Below are positions 13,310 through 24,851 of a stretch of DNA of 64,000 bases, piece after piece. Under the pieces are notes generated by a model that saw nothing but the letters and a program-made list of their open reading frames with translations, had not been told where the DNA came from and did not search any database. This DNA is from Struthidea cinerea (taxonomy: Eukaryota; Chordata; Aves; Passeriformes; Corcoracidae). Every line of letters starts with the position of its first letter. Position 1 is the first letter of the stretch. Position numbers and translations under genes: made by a program. The DNA is taken from NCBI GenBank assembly GCA_013397865.1, contig VZTI01002070.1, forward strand, positions 1,065,254 to 1,129,253, in the 5' to 3' direction.

Positions 13310-13494
13310 TTCAGCAGGCCAAGTGGCAACATTAATACAGGAGAAAGTGATCCAGAAATGTATTTCATTACTGGCAACAGTTTGGGATTTGTGCTGAACA
13401 CAGGGTTGATAATACAGAGCTGTTTTTGTTATTGCTGAGCAGGGCTTACACAAAGTAAAGGCCTTTTCTGCTTTTTGCACAGCCACCCTGGTGA

Positions 13495-13522
13495 GGGGGC
13501 TGGGGGTGCATGGGAGGCTGGG
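13495..13522 (+). promoter_or_regulatory. Potential G-quadruplex in LTR U3
   Basis: Four runs of at least three G (13495-13499, 13502-13506, 13512-13514 and 13520-13522) are separated by loops of 2, 5 and 5 bases. This meets the usual G3-N1-7 rule for an intramolecular quadruplex. It lies about 75 bp upstream of the LTR TATA box. Confidence 0.6.
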
Positions 13523-13594
13523 AGGAGACACAGCCAGGACAGGTGACCCCAACTGACCAAAGGGATATTTCAGACCATATGGCATCACACTCAG

Positions 13595-13603
13595 TATATA
13601 AAG
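13595..13603 (+). promoter_or_regulatory. LTR TATA box
   Basis: TATATAAAG inside the LTR fragment, downstream of the 'gatat...ccatatggcatcac' block, at the place of the core promoter in this LTR type. It could still start transcription toward 13.7 kb. Confidence 0.55.
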
Positions 13604-13778
13604 TGGGGAGAAGAAGGAGGAAGGGGGGACATTTGCAGTGATGGTGTTTGTCTTCCCAGATAGCTGACTCATACTGCTGACCCTGTTTATTGCACATGAC
13701 GACAATTTTTAATAACAGTTTGCTATATCTTAAGTTCAAGGCTTACAAGGTTTACATTATTTATTTATTATCTTACAG

Positions 13779-13876
13779 GTGGCTCCAGGCCATTCCTGGA
13801 AATTAATGACCAACGACATAAACAAGGATCACCGTGAGGTGTTAACCTTTCTAGATGACAGCAGTACCCCTATGAG
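13779..13876 (+). other. Candidate exon downstream of LTR (unrecognised)
   Basis: A T-rich tract with 'ttattatcttacag' ends at 13778, and 'gag' followed by a GTAATT donor begins at 13877. The 98 nt between them are open in frame 1 and closed in the other two frames. The product contains HSWKLMTNDINKDHREV, which I do not recognise. It lies under 200 bp downstream of an LTR that still has a TATA box, so an LTR-driven transcript is conceivable. It may also be chance. Confidence 0.15.
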
Positions 13877-16800
13877 GTAATTTATAGAAGTTTTATTCTC
13901 ATAAGAAATGCAGAAATAATCTCTTTCTGCTTTCTCACGTAACTATTTTTGAGAAGAGCTACAGTTTTGTTTGCTGGGATCCTTTCCTAAAACCTTTGAA
14001 AGATGTTCCTGATGTGCTGGGTCTTTCTGAAGGCTTTAAACACTGAAATTTGGCGCATTCAGTCTCGATTACAATAGCTAAGGTTCTGCCAAGAGAACCT
14101 GCTCTTTTAAACATCAGGGGGGAAATATGTTTTGTTAAAGTGCGTCAGCTGGCCTGCTCCTACTGGGGCAAAAGCTTCGCTATATTCACAGAAGGACCAA
14201 GCTATGATCTGGCTTTTTGTTTGCTATTATCTCTTGAATCAAAGAAGTCATCATTATTTTTAAATTCTGTGAAATATTTATATAAGGAAATCCAGAAGGT
14301 TACAGTATCCTGCAGGCAGAGCCCCCCAGACTTCCTGAATGGTCCTTCTACTTTCTATATAGTCTCCCTATTTGACATTTTCCCAGCACCTTTTATCTTC
14401 CAAATCCCCCATTCAACAACCATCTCTTATCCTTTCTGCAAAACAATAAGGGGGCAATTTTCACACTTGTTTGAATTTTCATAGTTTTAAAAATATATCT
14501 TAATTAAGATACCCTTGAAGCGTGAGAAAAAAATGATTGCGCGTTGCAAAAAGTTCAAGATCTGAAGTGCAGAAGGGTTGAAGGCCAAATCAGCTAATAC
14601 AAAAAAAAAAAAAAAAAATTAGCATTGTAGACATTGACCAAAAGTGTCTTGCTTTTCACATTAATACTGAGGCATTGCTCTAACAGTGGAATCTAGGCCG
14701 CAGAATAGGGTGGTTTGCTCTATAGTGATCGCAACACTTATAAAAATTGCAGAGGCATGAACCTTGCTCTACTCTTAACTCCCACATCAACCAAGTCTTG
14801 TCCTCAACTCTGACAAGAGAAAGGGGAGACAGACAGATACTCAGTGAAGCTTCATGACATTCACCAGGTGAAATCTGCTCCAACACCCAGAAAAGCACTC
14901 CTGTCCTGCCCACACAGCTGCATTCCTCTTTCCCCCTCCTTCCTTTAAATCAGCTTATAATTTTTGCAAAGGTTCTAAAAAATCTTGAAAAAAAATAGAG
15001 AAATAACAGTAATCCTGATCTAACTTGAGAAACTAAAAAAACTAGAGGAAGAACATCAGTTAAAGAGAGCATATTTGCTGGCTGGTTTGAGAAAAATTCC
15101 CACATAGCTCAGGAGGCAAGTAGCAGAACCAGAGTAAGGATATGCAGGCAGCTGCCCAAGACAGCCCACGCCTGCAAACCAGCATCCTGGTCTGTGTCAC
15201 TTGTGGTCGTGGCACTTTCCTATACTGAGCTAAATCTATGCTGAACGTGAAAAAGGCAGTTCCTCTTATGTCTGTACTCTCTTGTTTACTGTTTCTACCC
15301 TCCACCCCCACAGTCAGGCACGTAAATAAAAATAATTTATTTAAGTCAGGCACTTAAAAATAATACATATAGTTTGATATCCCTAGTTCCTGTAATGAAC
15401 AACTACAAAACTATGATTAACAATCACTGTCCTCACATCTCAAGAGACTGCTATGCCTTTTACTCATGATTACTACTGAATGAAGTTACTTAGATGCTGA
15501 AAGGATGCATAAAACCCAGTACAGGTGCTTTGTGAAGTCTGAAGCCCTGTTGTAAAACCATGAAATGCACTTCCCTGTAGTTATTGTGACTATACTTGAA
15601 AATAATGCATCGTATTTTTATGATAGAGTATTCCATGCTAGAAATAAGGAAGATGAAAACTGCTATCAGATTAGAATTCCTATAATTAAGCACTCATTAG
15701 AAATTCAAAGGTAACCTATATGAAGACAGAGATGCATACTTTTTACATTTTACATATTAAAGACTCCTGAAAGGGTGAATTTTGTATATCAACTCATAAT
15801 CCTTTAAAAACTTTCAAACATACCTTTATAGTAATTGTATGACCTTGTCGGTTTGTTCCATTTTACATTACAGTCATTTTCAACTGAAGATTAGACTGAG
15901 TGAAAGAACCATCAGTCAGTGCAATTTTAGAACATTTTAAAGCATTACACAAGCAAGAGTAAACTTGGTCCTTTCATGATGCGAACGCGAGTAAGAAGTG
16001 ACACTGTGGCAGCTACAGCATATTTTCTTTACCTTCTTCATCAAGGCTTTCTTCTCAGCTTTTCTCCATCACACCTGTGTTTCCACAGGCTTTTAAGCAA
16101 GCTACTGTAAAAACATGTAAACTACCTAGTCAGTCCTCTCTCAGATAGACATTCCTCCCCACAGGATCTACTGAGTCTGCCACTGAGCCTATCTAGTGAC
16201 TAATGAAGTCCTGCAGTTCTAGCGCCGTCAAGTGCACTTACCACTTCTGGCATCCCAGAAAAAAGAGGGCTCAGTCATCTCTGTTAGTCCAGACAGAGTA
16301 TATCCTACTTTGTCACTTGAGATATTCATAAATATTTCCCCAGCATGTATGGATAATAGGGCTGGGGATAGGCTCCAGCACTGCTCCACGATCACTTAGT
16401 GTCAAAGCTGTAATTAATATCTTGTCTGGCGCTTTTGCCCACAGATAACTGCCCCCACATAATCTACTTCTCTGCAAATGCACTAAACTCCTGGAGAAAC
16501 ATGGCAAGAAGGCAAGTATTTGAGTCTCAGCAATCAAGTTTCTTAACTTTTTAACACTCTGGCTATGTTTACTTCTCACTGGAGAATTACAGGGCTTTGC
16601 CTCCCCCATACTGCCTTCCCAGAAACATACATATTCTCCTCTATTTTCTGTAAAGAGTGATTAATAAATGAGAAACTGTCATTGTAATAGGGAACTGTTT
16701 CTCAGTTGAAGGCGTTTTATTGCACAGTGACCACTTGGAGCCTGTCAGTGCAGTAGCTGCCATGCATCTATGACACAGTTGTTGCCGTAAGCCACCCCCA

Positions 16801-19050
16801 GCAGACAGTGAAGATGACACTGCAGAAGAAGGTTGTAGTGCAGAGATAAGCCCTTGAAATAAAGTGGCAGTTTACCAATCTGACACATTTTATTACTTTT
16901 TCATATTACTGAAGAGTTTTGTTCAGTATGTTTCTTCTTGACCTAAGATTCAAAAGAATTTATTGTTTCCTTCATTAACCTTTCTTGATACTACTCCCTA
17001 CTCATGCACGTAGTTGTAATTGTTTTATTGAGCCCCTTGCAGGTGTGTGGCACACACTATCCTCTTTAGCTATAGTTTTTTTTTAAAATAGAAAACATTA
17101 AGATATTCTGTAGAAGAACCAGTAACAAAGAACAACCCTGTTCCAGTTTTATGAGTACAACAAAAGCCAGCAATTCTGTACACTGGTGTGGTCAGAAAGA
17201 GCTCTCAGGGATTGGTTTTTATTTAAAAAAAATAAAAATGGCTACTCCTCTCTATTTCTCCTCTACCTTCTTAATCTTCTATTATACTTTTAAATAAACC
17301 CTTATAATGAACACATCACTCTTGCATATAAAAACTATGCATCAGCTGTCAAGGAAAACACTGTGAGGTTCTTAAAAACCTCATTGCAGAGCAGCCAGAT
17401 GTCTGAAAGTAGGCACAAATGCTAACCTTTTAGCATGAACGAAAAAAAAGAGAATGAAACTTCAAAAATTAAACCTTTTATAAAATTAAATGAAAACTCC
17501 AGCTCAAAGATCCAGTTATTAAACTATGTACTGTAACTGAGGCAAAGGTTGCCATGAATCCTTGTCTACAGTAAATGAATATAGATTTTAAGGATTACAT
17601 GTATACCTTGCCTGGCAAGCACCTGCAGTAATTGAAGATGCTGCTGTTCCTCAGCAATATGTTACTGCCTTGGGGCTGGAGGTTACTGCATTGACCTGCA
17701 TTCTTCAGCCACTCAGTGTGAAATCCAGCAGCTTAGCCCAAGCCGCATTTCCGTGTCAATATAAAATAAAAACCACTTAACTTTGCACTGGCTGATGAAC
17801 ACTTGCATAACCTGTTGACGCATCTGTCCAGGAGATTTTTTTTAAACTTTTGTAGCTGATTGCCATGTGACATGCACTTAAGATTTTAATTGTAAAAAGC
17901 TGAAAATTAAATACAAGATTAAAATTTGGACCCCAATTTGCTTCTTCAGAAGCCAGGCTGCTCTATGGAGCACTTCTTGGTCTAGTGTTCAACTAGGATT
18001 GCTCACAAGTGCTAGCACAGGTGCTTCAGACTTTCCTACAACTAGCCCAAAATTAGTACACATGTTCAAATCTTCCAATGAGAAAAAAAAGCTTCTTTTA
18101 AATACAGCCAGGGTATGAATTTCATTACTCAGTCTCTTCCTGCAACACACTCTAAACAAACTAATTTAAACAAGGAAACGAGACAGTTATGGTTTGCCCT
18201 GAGGCAAAAGCCTAAAGAGATATGGGTTGCAGAACTAAAGCTGTGACAATCTGTACAACATACATAACTGTAAAACAAAGTGATGGAGAGAAATAGTCAA
18301 GCATCTGAAAAACAACAAATAAAACTCCATTCCAGAAGTTATCAGCAGAGTACAACCAGTATACAAAGTTTGCATGATTGAATTCAGCACATATCACACT
18401 TAGACTGATGGAAAGGAAGATGCTTGTAACCATGTTCTGAACTGCCTGAACAGTAGCTTGGAACACAGTTTTCTAATAGTCAAGAGTGGAGAAATGTGCT
18501 TGTGGCAGGGGACCTGAGGGAAAAAACCACCATTTTCAATTATTTACTTCATGACAACCTACACTCCACAGCATAATCACTTCTGTAAATTATGAAAGCT
18601 TTACTCCTGTTGTAATGACTTGGTAATAAGTCCAAATGCATTGGAGCATGATACAATATCTAAACAATTACATAAAGTGTAAAAGATCATTACCTGGCTC
18701 AGAAATTATTATTGTAAATAGCATCTTGTGCTATTAACAATATCCACTGAATCTGAAAAATGACAAGTCACTTTCAGGCAGCCTATACATTGCTTCTATA
18801 ATATTTGCATATTCCTATGAAACAAAGACATCTTCATAGTTGGAGCCCAAAGTCTTGAAATTTTGGAATGTATGTGTTCGAGCAAGAGAGAGTATGCATG
18901 TCTTCACTGGATGTCTGTTATCTGTTTGTTCTATGCTTTGAACTCTGGGATGTGATAACCTCAGACACTGTCTGAACCGGATGAACATTTGATACTTTTC
19001 TGCTTAGTAGAAAATAGTCTAGATGTAGGTTCCGACTGGCATGTGCTATC
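13877..19050. other. Non-coding stretch
   Basis: No gene recognised. The longest plus-strand open frame of the whole window, 144 codons at 14050-14484, lies here and shows no domain. An A18 homopolymer sits at 14601-14618. At 16850-16865 an AATAAA occurs, but without an identifiable transcript. Confidence 0.6.
14601..14618 (+). repeat. (A)18 homopolymer
   Basis: Eighteen consecutive A. No retroposon body is recognisable upstream, so it is called a simple repeat and not a SINE or LINE tail. It is likely to vary in length between individuals. Confidence 0.9.
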
Positions 19051-19056
19051 CATATT
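19051..19056 (+). repeat. Left target-site duplication (catatt)
   Basis: The six bases directly before the TGTGG start of the LTR are identical to the six directly after its GACA end at 19583-19588. Confidence 0.9.
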
Positions 19057-19250
19057 TGTGGAGGGCTGTGAGCCCTTGGCACTCCCTTGGAGGAGAGAGG
19101 CCTGAGAGCAAAAGGACTCACACCAGAGATAAGCAACCTACCTCTAGGTTATGGTGACCAAGTGAACAACCCCAGCGTGCCTTGCTTCTTTATAGTAATA
19201 CCTTGTACCCAGTTGGCTAACAGGTTCCGACCCCACCCCCTGCCTTTCCC

Positions 19251-19257
19251 ATAAAAA
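19251..19257 (+). promoter_or_regulatory. LTR TATA-like box
   Basis: ATAAAAA in 'tcccataaaaaggccc', about 75 bp before the LTR AATAAA, as expected for an LTR core promoter. Confidence 0.6.
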
Positions 19258-19325
19258 GGCCCCTGTTTCTGCCGCTGGGAAGGGAGTTCTTGTCCCTGGC
19301 CTCCCTTTCACAGAGGCTGCTGGAC

Positions 19326-19331
19326 AATAAA
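19326..19331 (+). terminator. LTR polyadenylation signal
   Basis: AATAAA in 'ggacaataaagctacc', downstream of the TATA-like box in the LTR. Confidence 0.65.
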
Positions 19332-19582
19332 GCTACCTCTGTGGAACTGCCATACGAGGCTCCCGTCTCTCTATCCCCGAGTTCTGCCGGGGTGGTTTCA
19401 CAAAGAGCTGAATCACAAGAGCTGGAATCACTCGTAGCTGAGAAATTGCTCCAGTTGCTGAAATCACCCATTGCTCAGGGAAGTTGCTAAAGCCCCTAGA
19501 TAAGCCTTTCCCTGGCGAGACGCTTTCTCTTGGAAGGCTGCAACACACGGGGTTCTTCACCCCCAGCTCCCTGAAAGCGACA

Positions 19583-19588
19583 CATATT
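19583..19588 (+). repeat. Right target-site duplication (catatt)
   Basis: Exact copy of 19051-19056, directly after the LTR end. Confidence 0.9.
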
Positions 19589-22267
19589 CTTCTTATCTAT
19601 AATCAAAACACAATGAACTTGTTTCAGCATAAAATAAAATTGGTGAAATAAAGTTTTTAGGTCAGTGCACAATTAAAGCTGCCTTCTACACTCTGTTCCT
19701 GAGGGCCACAGGACAATTTCAGTTTTGAACATCACACAGTTGGAAAGTTTTTTATAACCTTTCTGAGAACAAAAAATACATTCTGGTTTTGATATTTTAT
19801 GGGTTTGGATATTAAATCATCAATGTAACTGTCTTTAGTGAAAAGATAATGTGATTACAATGACTGTGTCCAACTGATGACAGTAGGGTTCTCTGTTCTC
19901 AAAAGAGACTGCCCTATTTTTAATGATAATTTATGAAAAGAGACATAAAAAAATCCCTAGCATTTTTCAACCCTTTTATGTTGAGTCTTTAACATCATAA
20001 AATAATTAAAGTGACAGTTTCAGCTTCCTGTGCTTCACCAGAGCACCTCATCAATAAAAAACAAGAAAGGATTTTCTCCAACAGGAGAAAAATCTACAGC
20101 AAGTTCTCCTGCCCTTTTCCTCAGTACAGGGACGCATTACTCAGGATACTGCATAGGTGCTCATTACACTGTTACTACATTTTAAGAAGTTTCAGTAGTC
20201 TCTTGGTTTTCATTACTTTCTTCCCTACCCCCTTCTTTTTAATATTTCTCCATCTTTACTCCCAGTGCATAAAAACACACTAAATGCAATTACACTCACT
20301 GTTGAGGGTTTTTGCGCTGTATTTCAATACTTCAGCATATGTCTTTCTGAAACAGAATGTTGGTACTCTAATTATAGTCGCAATCAGGGAATATTACCTT
20401 ATTCCTCTAAATAATTTATTTAAGTATTTTATGTCAGACACAAAATGCAGATGTGCGTTCCTAAAGAAACTTTGGGTGTTTATAGATCTACACATGCTTC
20501 TTACAAATATAATGCAAAGATCTTTATATCTTCATAATACACAAGGTCCAGAAGTAACATGAAATCAGATGTGCAACAAACCCAGACTTGACAACAGAGA
20601 AATGTTTTCTTTCCACTCTCTCTTTGTCCAAAACCCAAATCACAGTCAAACTGAACATTTTTTGAGCTTTGAAAAACTTGGCTAGATTTTTCCCATCAGC
20701 ATTTTCTTCTTCTATGATCTCTAGATCACAGGAATATCAGGCAAGATACAGCTTTTGTGGTCAGACTAATGAAAAGCAGAGGTTTCTTTTCAGTTGTGCC
20801 AGACTGGTTTGTGGAGTCAATATATGCACTGTGACTGAATGTTCCCCTAGATTTCTGCAAACATATTCAAATTGCTTCAGATTCTTCCAGAAGTAACAAT
20901 CGCATTCTCGCAAGTGCCACTTTTACTAGCTAACACTTCCATTCAAAAACTATGAAGAAAAACAACAAGACCTATTTTATACAAATTTACGGTAATGACC
21001 ACTACTCACTTTTCTTATAATGAAGCAGCTATTCCAGAGACTTTAACAGCCTTTTTAATATGTAATATGACTATTCCCAAGACTGGTTCAAAGCCTCCTT
21101 AACGTCTTTAAGGCATTTCTGACCTACCCCTATTGAATAAATACTGCAATACAGCTGCAGAGTTCCTAGAAGGGCAATCTGGCATGTCATTAATTTATGA
21201 CTGCAGTCTTAAAATCCCTTTGACAGGGCCACATAAGGTGTGTGTGAGATACCAGACACAGTCAGTATAATTTTGGCAGTGAGATTTCATGAGGAAGTGT
21301 GTGACTGGACTACATCCCAAAATGGAGATTTGCTAAAGCAAAGTTATGACGCTTTGATGAACAGCTGATGTACACAATCAAGGCAGTAACCTTCCCAGAG
21401 TCTCTTTTCAGAGTGGGTGCTAAAACCTTGTGAGTTTCTTCACTGAAAAATACTCCAGGATCACAGTGTGATCCTGTGTACAGAAAAGCTGGGCAATGCA
21501 CCACCTAATATACAATAATTATTCTTCTACTCTTTGAATCTGCAATTGTAGGTGTCTTCTGAATCACATACCATGCTGTAGTTTAAATGACCAACTGTCC
21601 ACACCCTATAGCTCATTAGGAAAAGAGCGAAGCTGAACTCTGCCTCTTGCTCTATTGCATTAATTAGCTCAAAATCTGCTCTCTCTCACTGTTACAATGT
21701 ATATTAATGAGACATATTTTATTCATCTACTAATTTATTATAAGACTTTTATTTCAAAAACTGGCTTCTGAAAGGAAGATTCACAGTTACTGTTGTTCTC
21801 AGAGTTCAGGTTTTTGATCATCTGATAGTCAGGAAACACAGCAGGAGATGCTTTGTATCAGGGAGGTAACAAGGGACCTACCAAATCAGAGGATTTATCT
21901 GTTGTTAGTTGTGCTATCAATAAAACAACAGAGCTCCTGCTAAGGAAGCAGTTTGCTGGGGGCATGTAGCACAGTAGGAACACCATGTCTGTCTTTAAAG
22001 GTGACCTGAAAAAAATTATGTTATTCTGCTGAGCTGTTTATTATGGGGCCTGTTCCTTTCACAGCACAAAAACTGTCATACTTAAAAATTACTCCAAAAA
22101 TCCTTGTTTGAGAAAGCCTGCAGTAAGGGTATAACATTATACGAAGAAGGAGGGTCAGTAGACATGTATCATACAAGTTCACACACTGATAGATGACAAA
22201 CATTCACCAGGGAGTGATATGACGGATCTTTTGCTATGCCCTTCCTTGCTTCAGTAGGGACACATTT
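19589..22267. other. Non-coding stretch
   Basis: AT-rich DNA with open frames up to 92 codons, two of them abutting at 20011-20283 and 20284-20562. Neither has a recognisable domain. No repeat that I can name. Confidence 0.6.
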
Positions 22268-22455
22268 TAGTAAGGCCTGTTACAACAGAACATAATGTCT
22301 TTTAACTAAAAGATGGTAGATTTTGGCTAGATATAAGGAAGAAATTTTTTACAATGAATTTGGTGAGATATTCATTTTTATGAATTAAATATATTCATTT
22401 TTACAATGAATTGGAACAGAGAGATGGTAGTTACCTCCCACTGATGCTACATTAG
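22268..22455 (+). mobile_element. CR1 LINE fragment with internal duplication
   Basis: The piece before the CR1 3' end: 'taaggcctgttacaacagaa', 'ttttaactaaaagatggtag', 'ctagatataaggaagaaat', 'ttttttacaatgaat', 'ggtgagatattc', then 'ttggaacagagagatggtag'. This matches the CR1 segment that normally reads on through 'ggaacaggttgcccagagag'. A stretch of about 45 bp with 'ttacaatgaatt' occurs twice (near 22349 and 22401), a small internal duplication. No open frame; fossil copy, plus strand, without the terminal 3' end. Confidence 0.75.
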
Positions 22456-24795
22456 GTGAGAATGACAGTAGCTTTTGTAAACAAAGAATAAAGTATGTAA
22501 ATAAGTACTATTCATCTATCTTAATTTGCTACCTGGTTCTTCATTAGTTTAAATTCATAATTATCTCTTCTTTGGCTGAAGATAAATATCTTCACCATGC
22601 AGCTTTTAATTTGCTCAATATTCTACTATCTTCTCCCCTTCAATAGGGATGAAATTATTAAATGATTATTAGAGATTAAATAGCTTTCATATGCATACGT
22701 ATGTAAAAATAAATCCCCTCTCAGTGATATGGGCAGACTGGCTGAATGGCACCTAAGGTGTGTTGCATCCCTGGCTGAGGTTTGTGCAGCCTAAGTTCCA
22801 TTTTACATTTTTCCTTTTAAAGATACATCATGTCAACAAATGAGAAAAACATATTTAGTTGACAAAAAATGAAAGGATAAATACAATGTGATCTTACTAG
22901 GAGCTACAATGCATGTCTGTTACTTTGTATTTTGGTAAACGTGTCATCTGTCTTGGAAAAATGTCTGATGAGCGCATATCCCTCCCTGATCGTGGCCCTC
23001 TGCACCAAGGTCATACAGTTATGAAGATGTTTTGCCTCCATAACAGCACGTTTTCATTATGATTTATGACTGCAAAAACCTTTTCACATTAAGATTTGTT
23101 TGATTGTCTGTTTCTATTAAGGGTATCATAATAATATTTTTCCATTTTCCAAATAAATGTTCCACACAGCCTAGCATCCGCCAGATATGCACAAGAATGT
23201 GACAGTGATTAATTTCTGTTGCTGAATTCTTTATTTCCAATAACTAATTTAAGAAACTCACTGTTTTTTAATAACTAAAAGGCATAAATTCTGCTGGGTA
23301 TTTTTGCTTATGTAATTGATAAAACATCTTCATATAATAACTGTAAATTATGACTGTATTATATAAATATATCTGCTCTGAAGTGTCCTGGCAGTATAGG
23401 CAGCTGCTGTGCACTGATGTATAAAATTTATACTATGAAGAATAACACATCACCACATTACCAGAACTTCTCGGAAAAAATAAATTTAAAAATACCTTTT
23501 CTGCTATAATTTTATCTGGATGATAAAGTTCTGATTAAATCATATACAATAGAAATAAATTATATATAAGGTTGTTGAGACTGTTCAAGATCGTCTTCCC
23601 ATAGGAAACAGCAAAAGCACAATTTGGTTTGGGTTTTTAAAAGCAAATTAGACAAACCACTGGAAAATTGCCTGTGGAGAATAATGGTGCAGTGGCACAC
23701 AGAAGGACAGGTAACTTAATAGAACTTTCCTAATACCTTAGAATTTCTCAATCACTGGTCCTTCCTTAGGTAAAACTATAATCAAGCATAGACAAAGTTG
23801 GAAGCAATTGCAAAAATAAATGGCAAACCAACACTCCATTTTTAAAGCAAGCTCATGAAATTATCCTTGCTTCCACATAATCCTTTCTTAAAGCCAAGGC
23901 CCACATTAGACTATCAGGAAATTTTCTTGTGTATTATCATGTGTTATGCATGCTTAAAAAGACTTCAATGTTTAGAAAACAATTTGGTGTAGGTATGCCC
24001 TACTATTTTTGAAGAGGCTGTGGGAAGTTTTTTCAGACAGTGCTGAATCCAAGTCATAGTACATATGGATTATCACACCTTTCAGACCTTTATCAGAGTA
24101 GCTAAGAGTTTGGTTTCACCATTCCTTTCATGTGCAAGCCACTAAAACCTCCCGAAATTATTTGTGAGCAGCCAAAATACGCTGATATTTCATCAGGTTT
24201 TAATACTCATATATTTATGTTCAATTTTATTGCACCTTGCAGGAAACTGCAGTCCAAATATTTGGGTTAATAAAGTTAAGATAACTTCCCATGCAACATA
24301 AGGCTGAGAGAAAGACATGTTGAAGAGAAACCCACTCCTCTGAAATATTCTCTGCTAAGAACAATGTCTCTGGGCATTTGACCAGACTACAGAAGGGAGT
24401 AAAAAAAAAAAGTTCTTGAGATACTCAGCAGCTGTTCCTAATTGTGTATTTTACTGGGATTCAAAGAAGACAGTATTTCAGTAATGCATATAATCACAAG
24501 TATGGTACCTATACAGTGTGCAGGCAGGGTCACCATTCATTCATACTGCACTATCTTTGGTTGTATCTCAGCTGACCTTTAGAGTTGCACAGAAACAGCA
24601 GGAGCTAAGGAAAATACAAGGACACCGACACAGTCCCTTCACCATACCACACTGGGAAATCTCTCCAGACATTCTATCCAACTAACCTTATACCACTTCT
24701 GTGCATGCTACAACCTGCCATTATATATGTGTACAGGATTTTTTTGTTTATCAAAAAAAACACCCCACTAAGACATTCCTGCCAAACAGCTCCTC
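22456..24795. other. Non-coding stretch, partly conserved-looking
   Basis: No gene. The part from about 22900 to 23460 is rich in homeodomain-type TAAT cores and lacks low-complexity decay, a look often seen in conserved non-coding elements. Around 23570-23740 there is a vague resemblance to CR1 ('gcaaattagacaaaccact'), too weak to call. Confidence 0.5.
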
Positions 24796-24851
24796 TTGGA
24801 CAATACACAGGACAGCAGAGACTTTGGACAATACACAGGACAGCAGAGACT
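24796..24851 (+). repeat. Perfect 28-bp tandem duplication
   Basis: The unit starting 'ttggacaatacacagg' and ending 'cagcagagact' occurs twice head to tail (24796-24823 and 24824-24851) with no mismatch. Two copies only, which points to a recent local duplication or replication slippage. Confidence 0.95.

Larger units (their letters stand above)
13310..13690 (+). mobile_element. Decayed avian ERV LTR fragment
   Basis: Remnant of an LTR family common in birds. Recognised pieces in order are 'tttgggatttgtgctgaac', 'cagggcttacacaaag' with 'aaggccttttctgc', 'gacacagccaggacag', 'aactgaccaaagggatat', 'ccatatggcatcac' with 'tcagtatataaag', then 'ggtgtttgtcttccc'. These follow the order of the family as I remember it. 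The TG start and CA end are missing and no target duplication is visible, so the element is truncated and old. The boundaries are approximate. A TATA box is kept at 13595-13603 and a G-quadruplex motif at 13495-13522. There is no coding capacity. Confidence 0.65.
19057..19582 (+). mobile_element. Complete solo LTR, class II (ERVK/alpha-like)
   Basis: A 526-bp LTR that starts TGTGGAGGGC and ends AAAGCGACA, flanked by a perfect 6-bp direct repeat, CATATT. It contains a TATA-like ATAAAAA at 19251-19257 and an AATAAA at 19326-19331, about 70 bp later, which fits a short R region followed by about 250 bp of U5-like sequence. GC content is clearly above the flanks. Six-base target duplications are typical of class II (beta/alpha-type, ERVK) avian retroviruses, while 4-5 bp is usual for other classes. 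No internal retroviral sequence is present, so it is a solo LTR. Small open frames inside it are not genes. The intact duplication suggests a fairly young insertion. Confidence 0.85.

Noticed and set aside
14050..14484. 144-codon plus-strand frame
   Set aside because: Longest frame in the window, but no motif and no splice or promoter context. The length is within chance for AT-rich DNA of this size.
16850..16865. AATAAA as possible gene end
   Set aside because: No upstream exon or 3' UTR structure is visible; AATAAA is common by chance in AT-rich DNA.
23570..23740. Vague CR1-like wording ('gcaaattagacaaaccact')
   Set aside because: No conserved CR1 block in the right order; similarity too weak to call.
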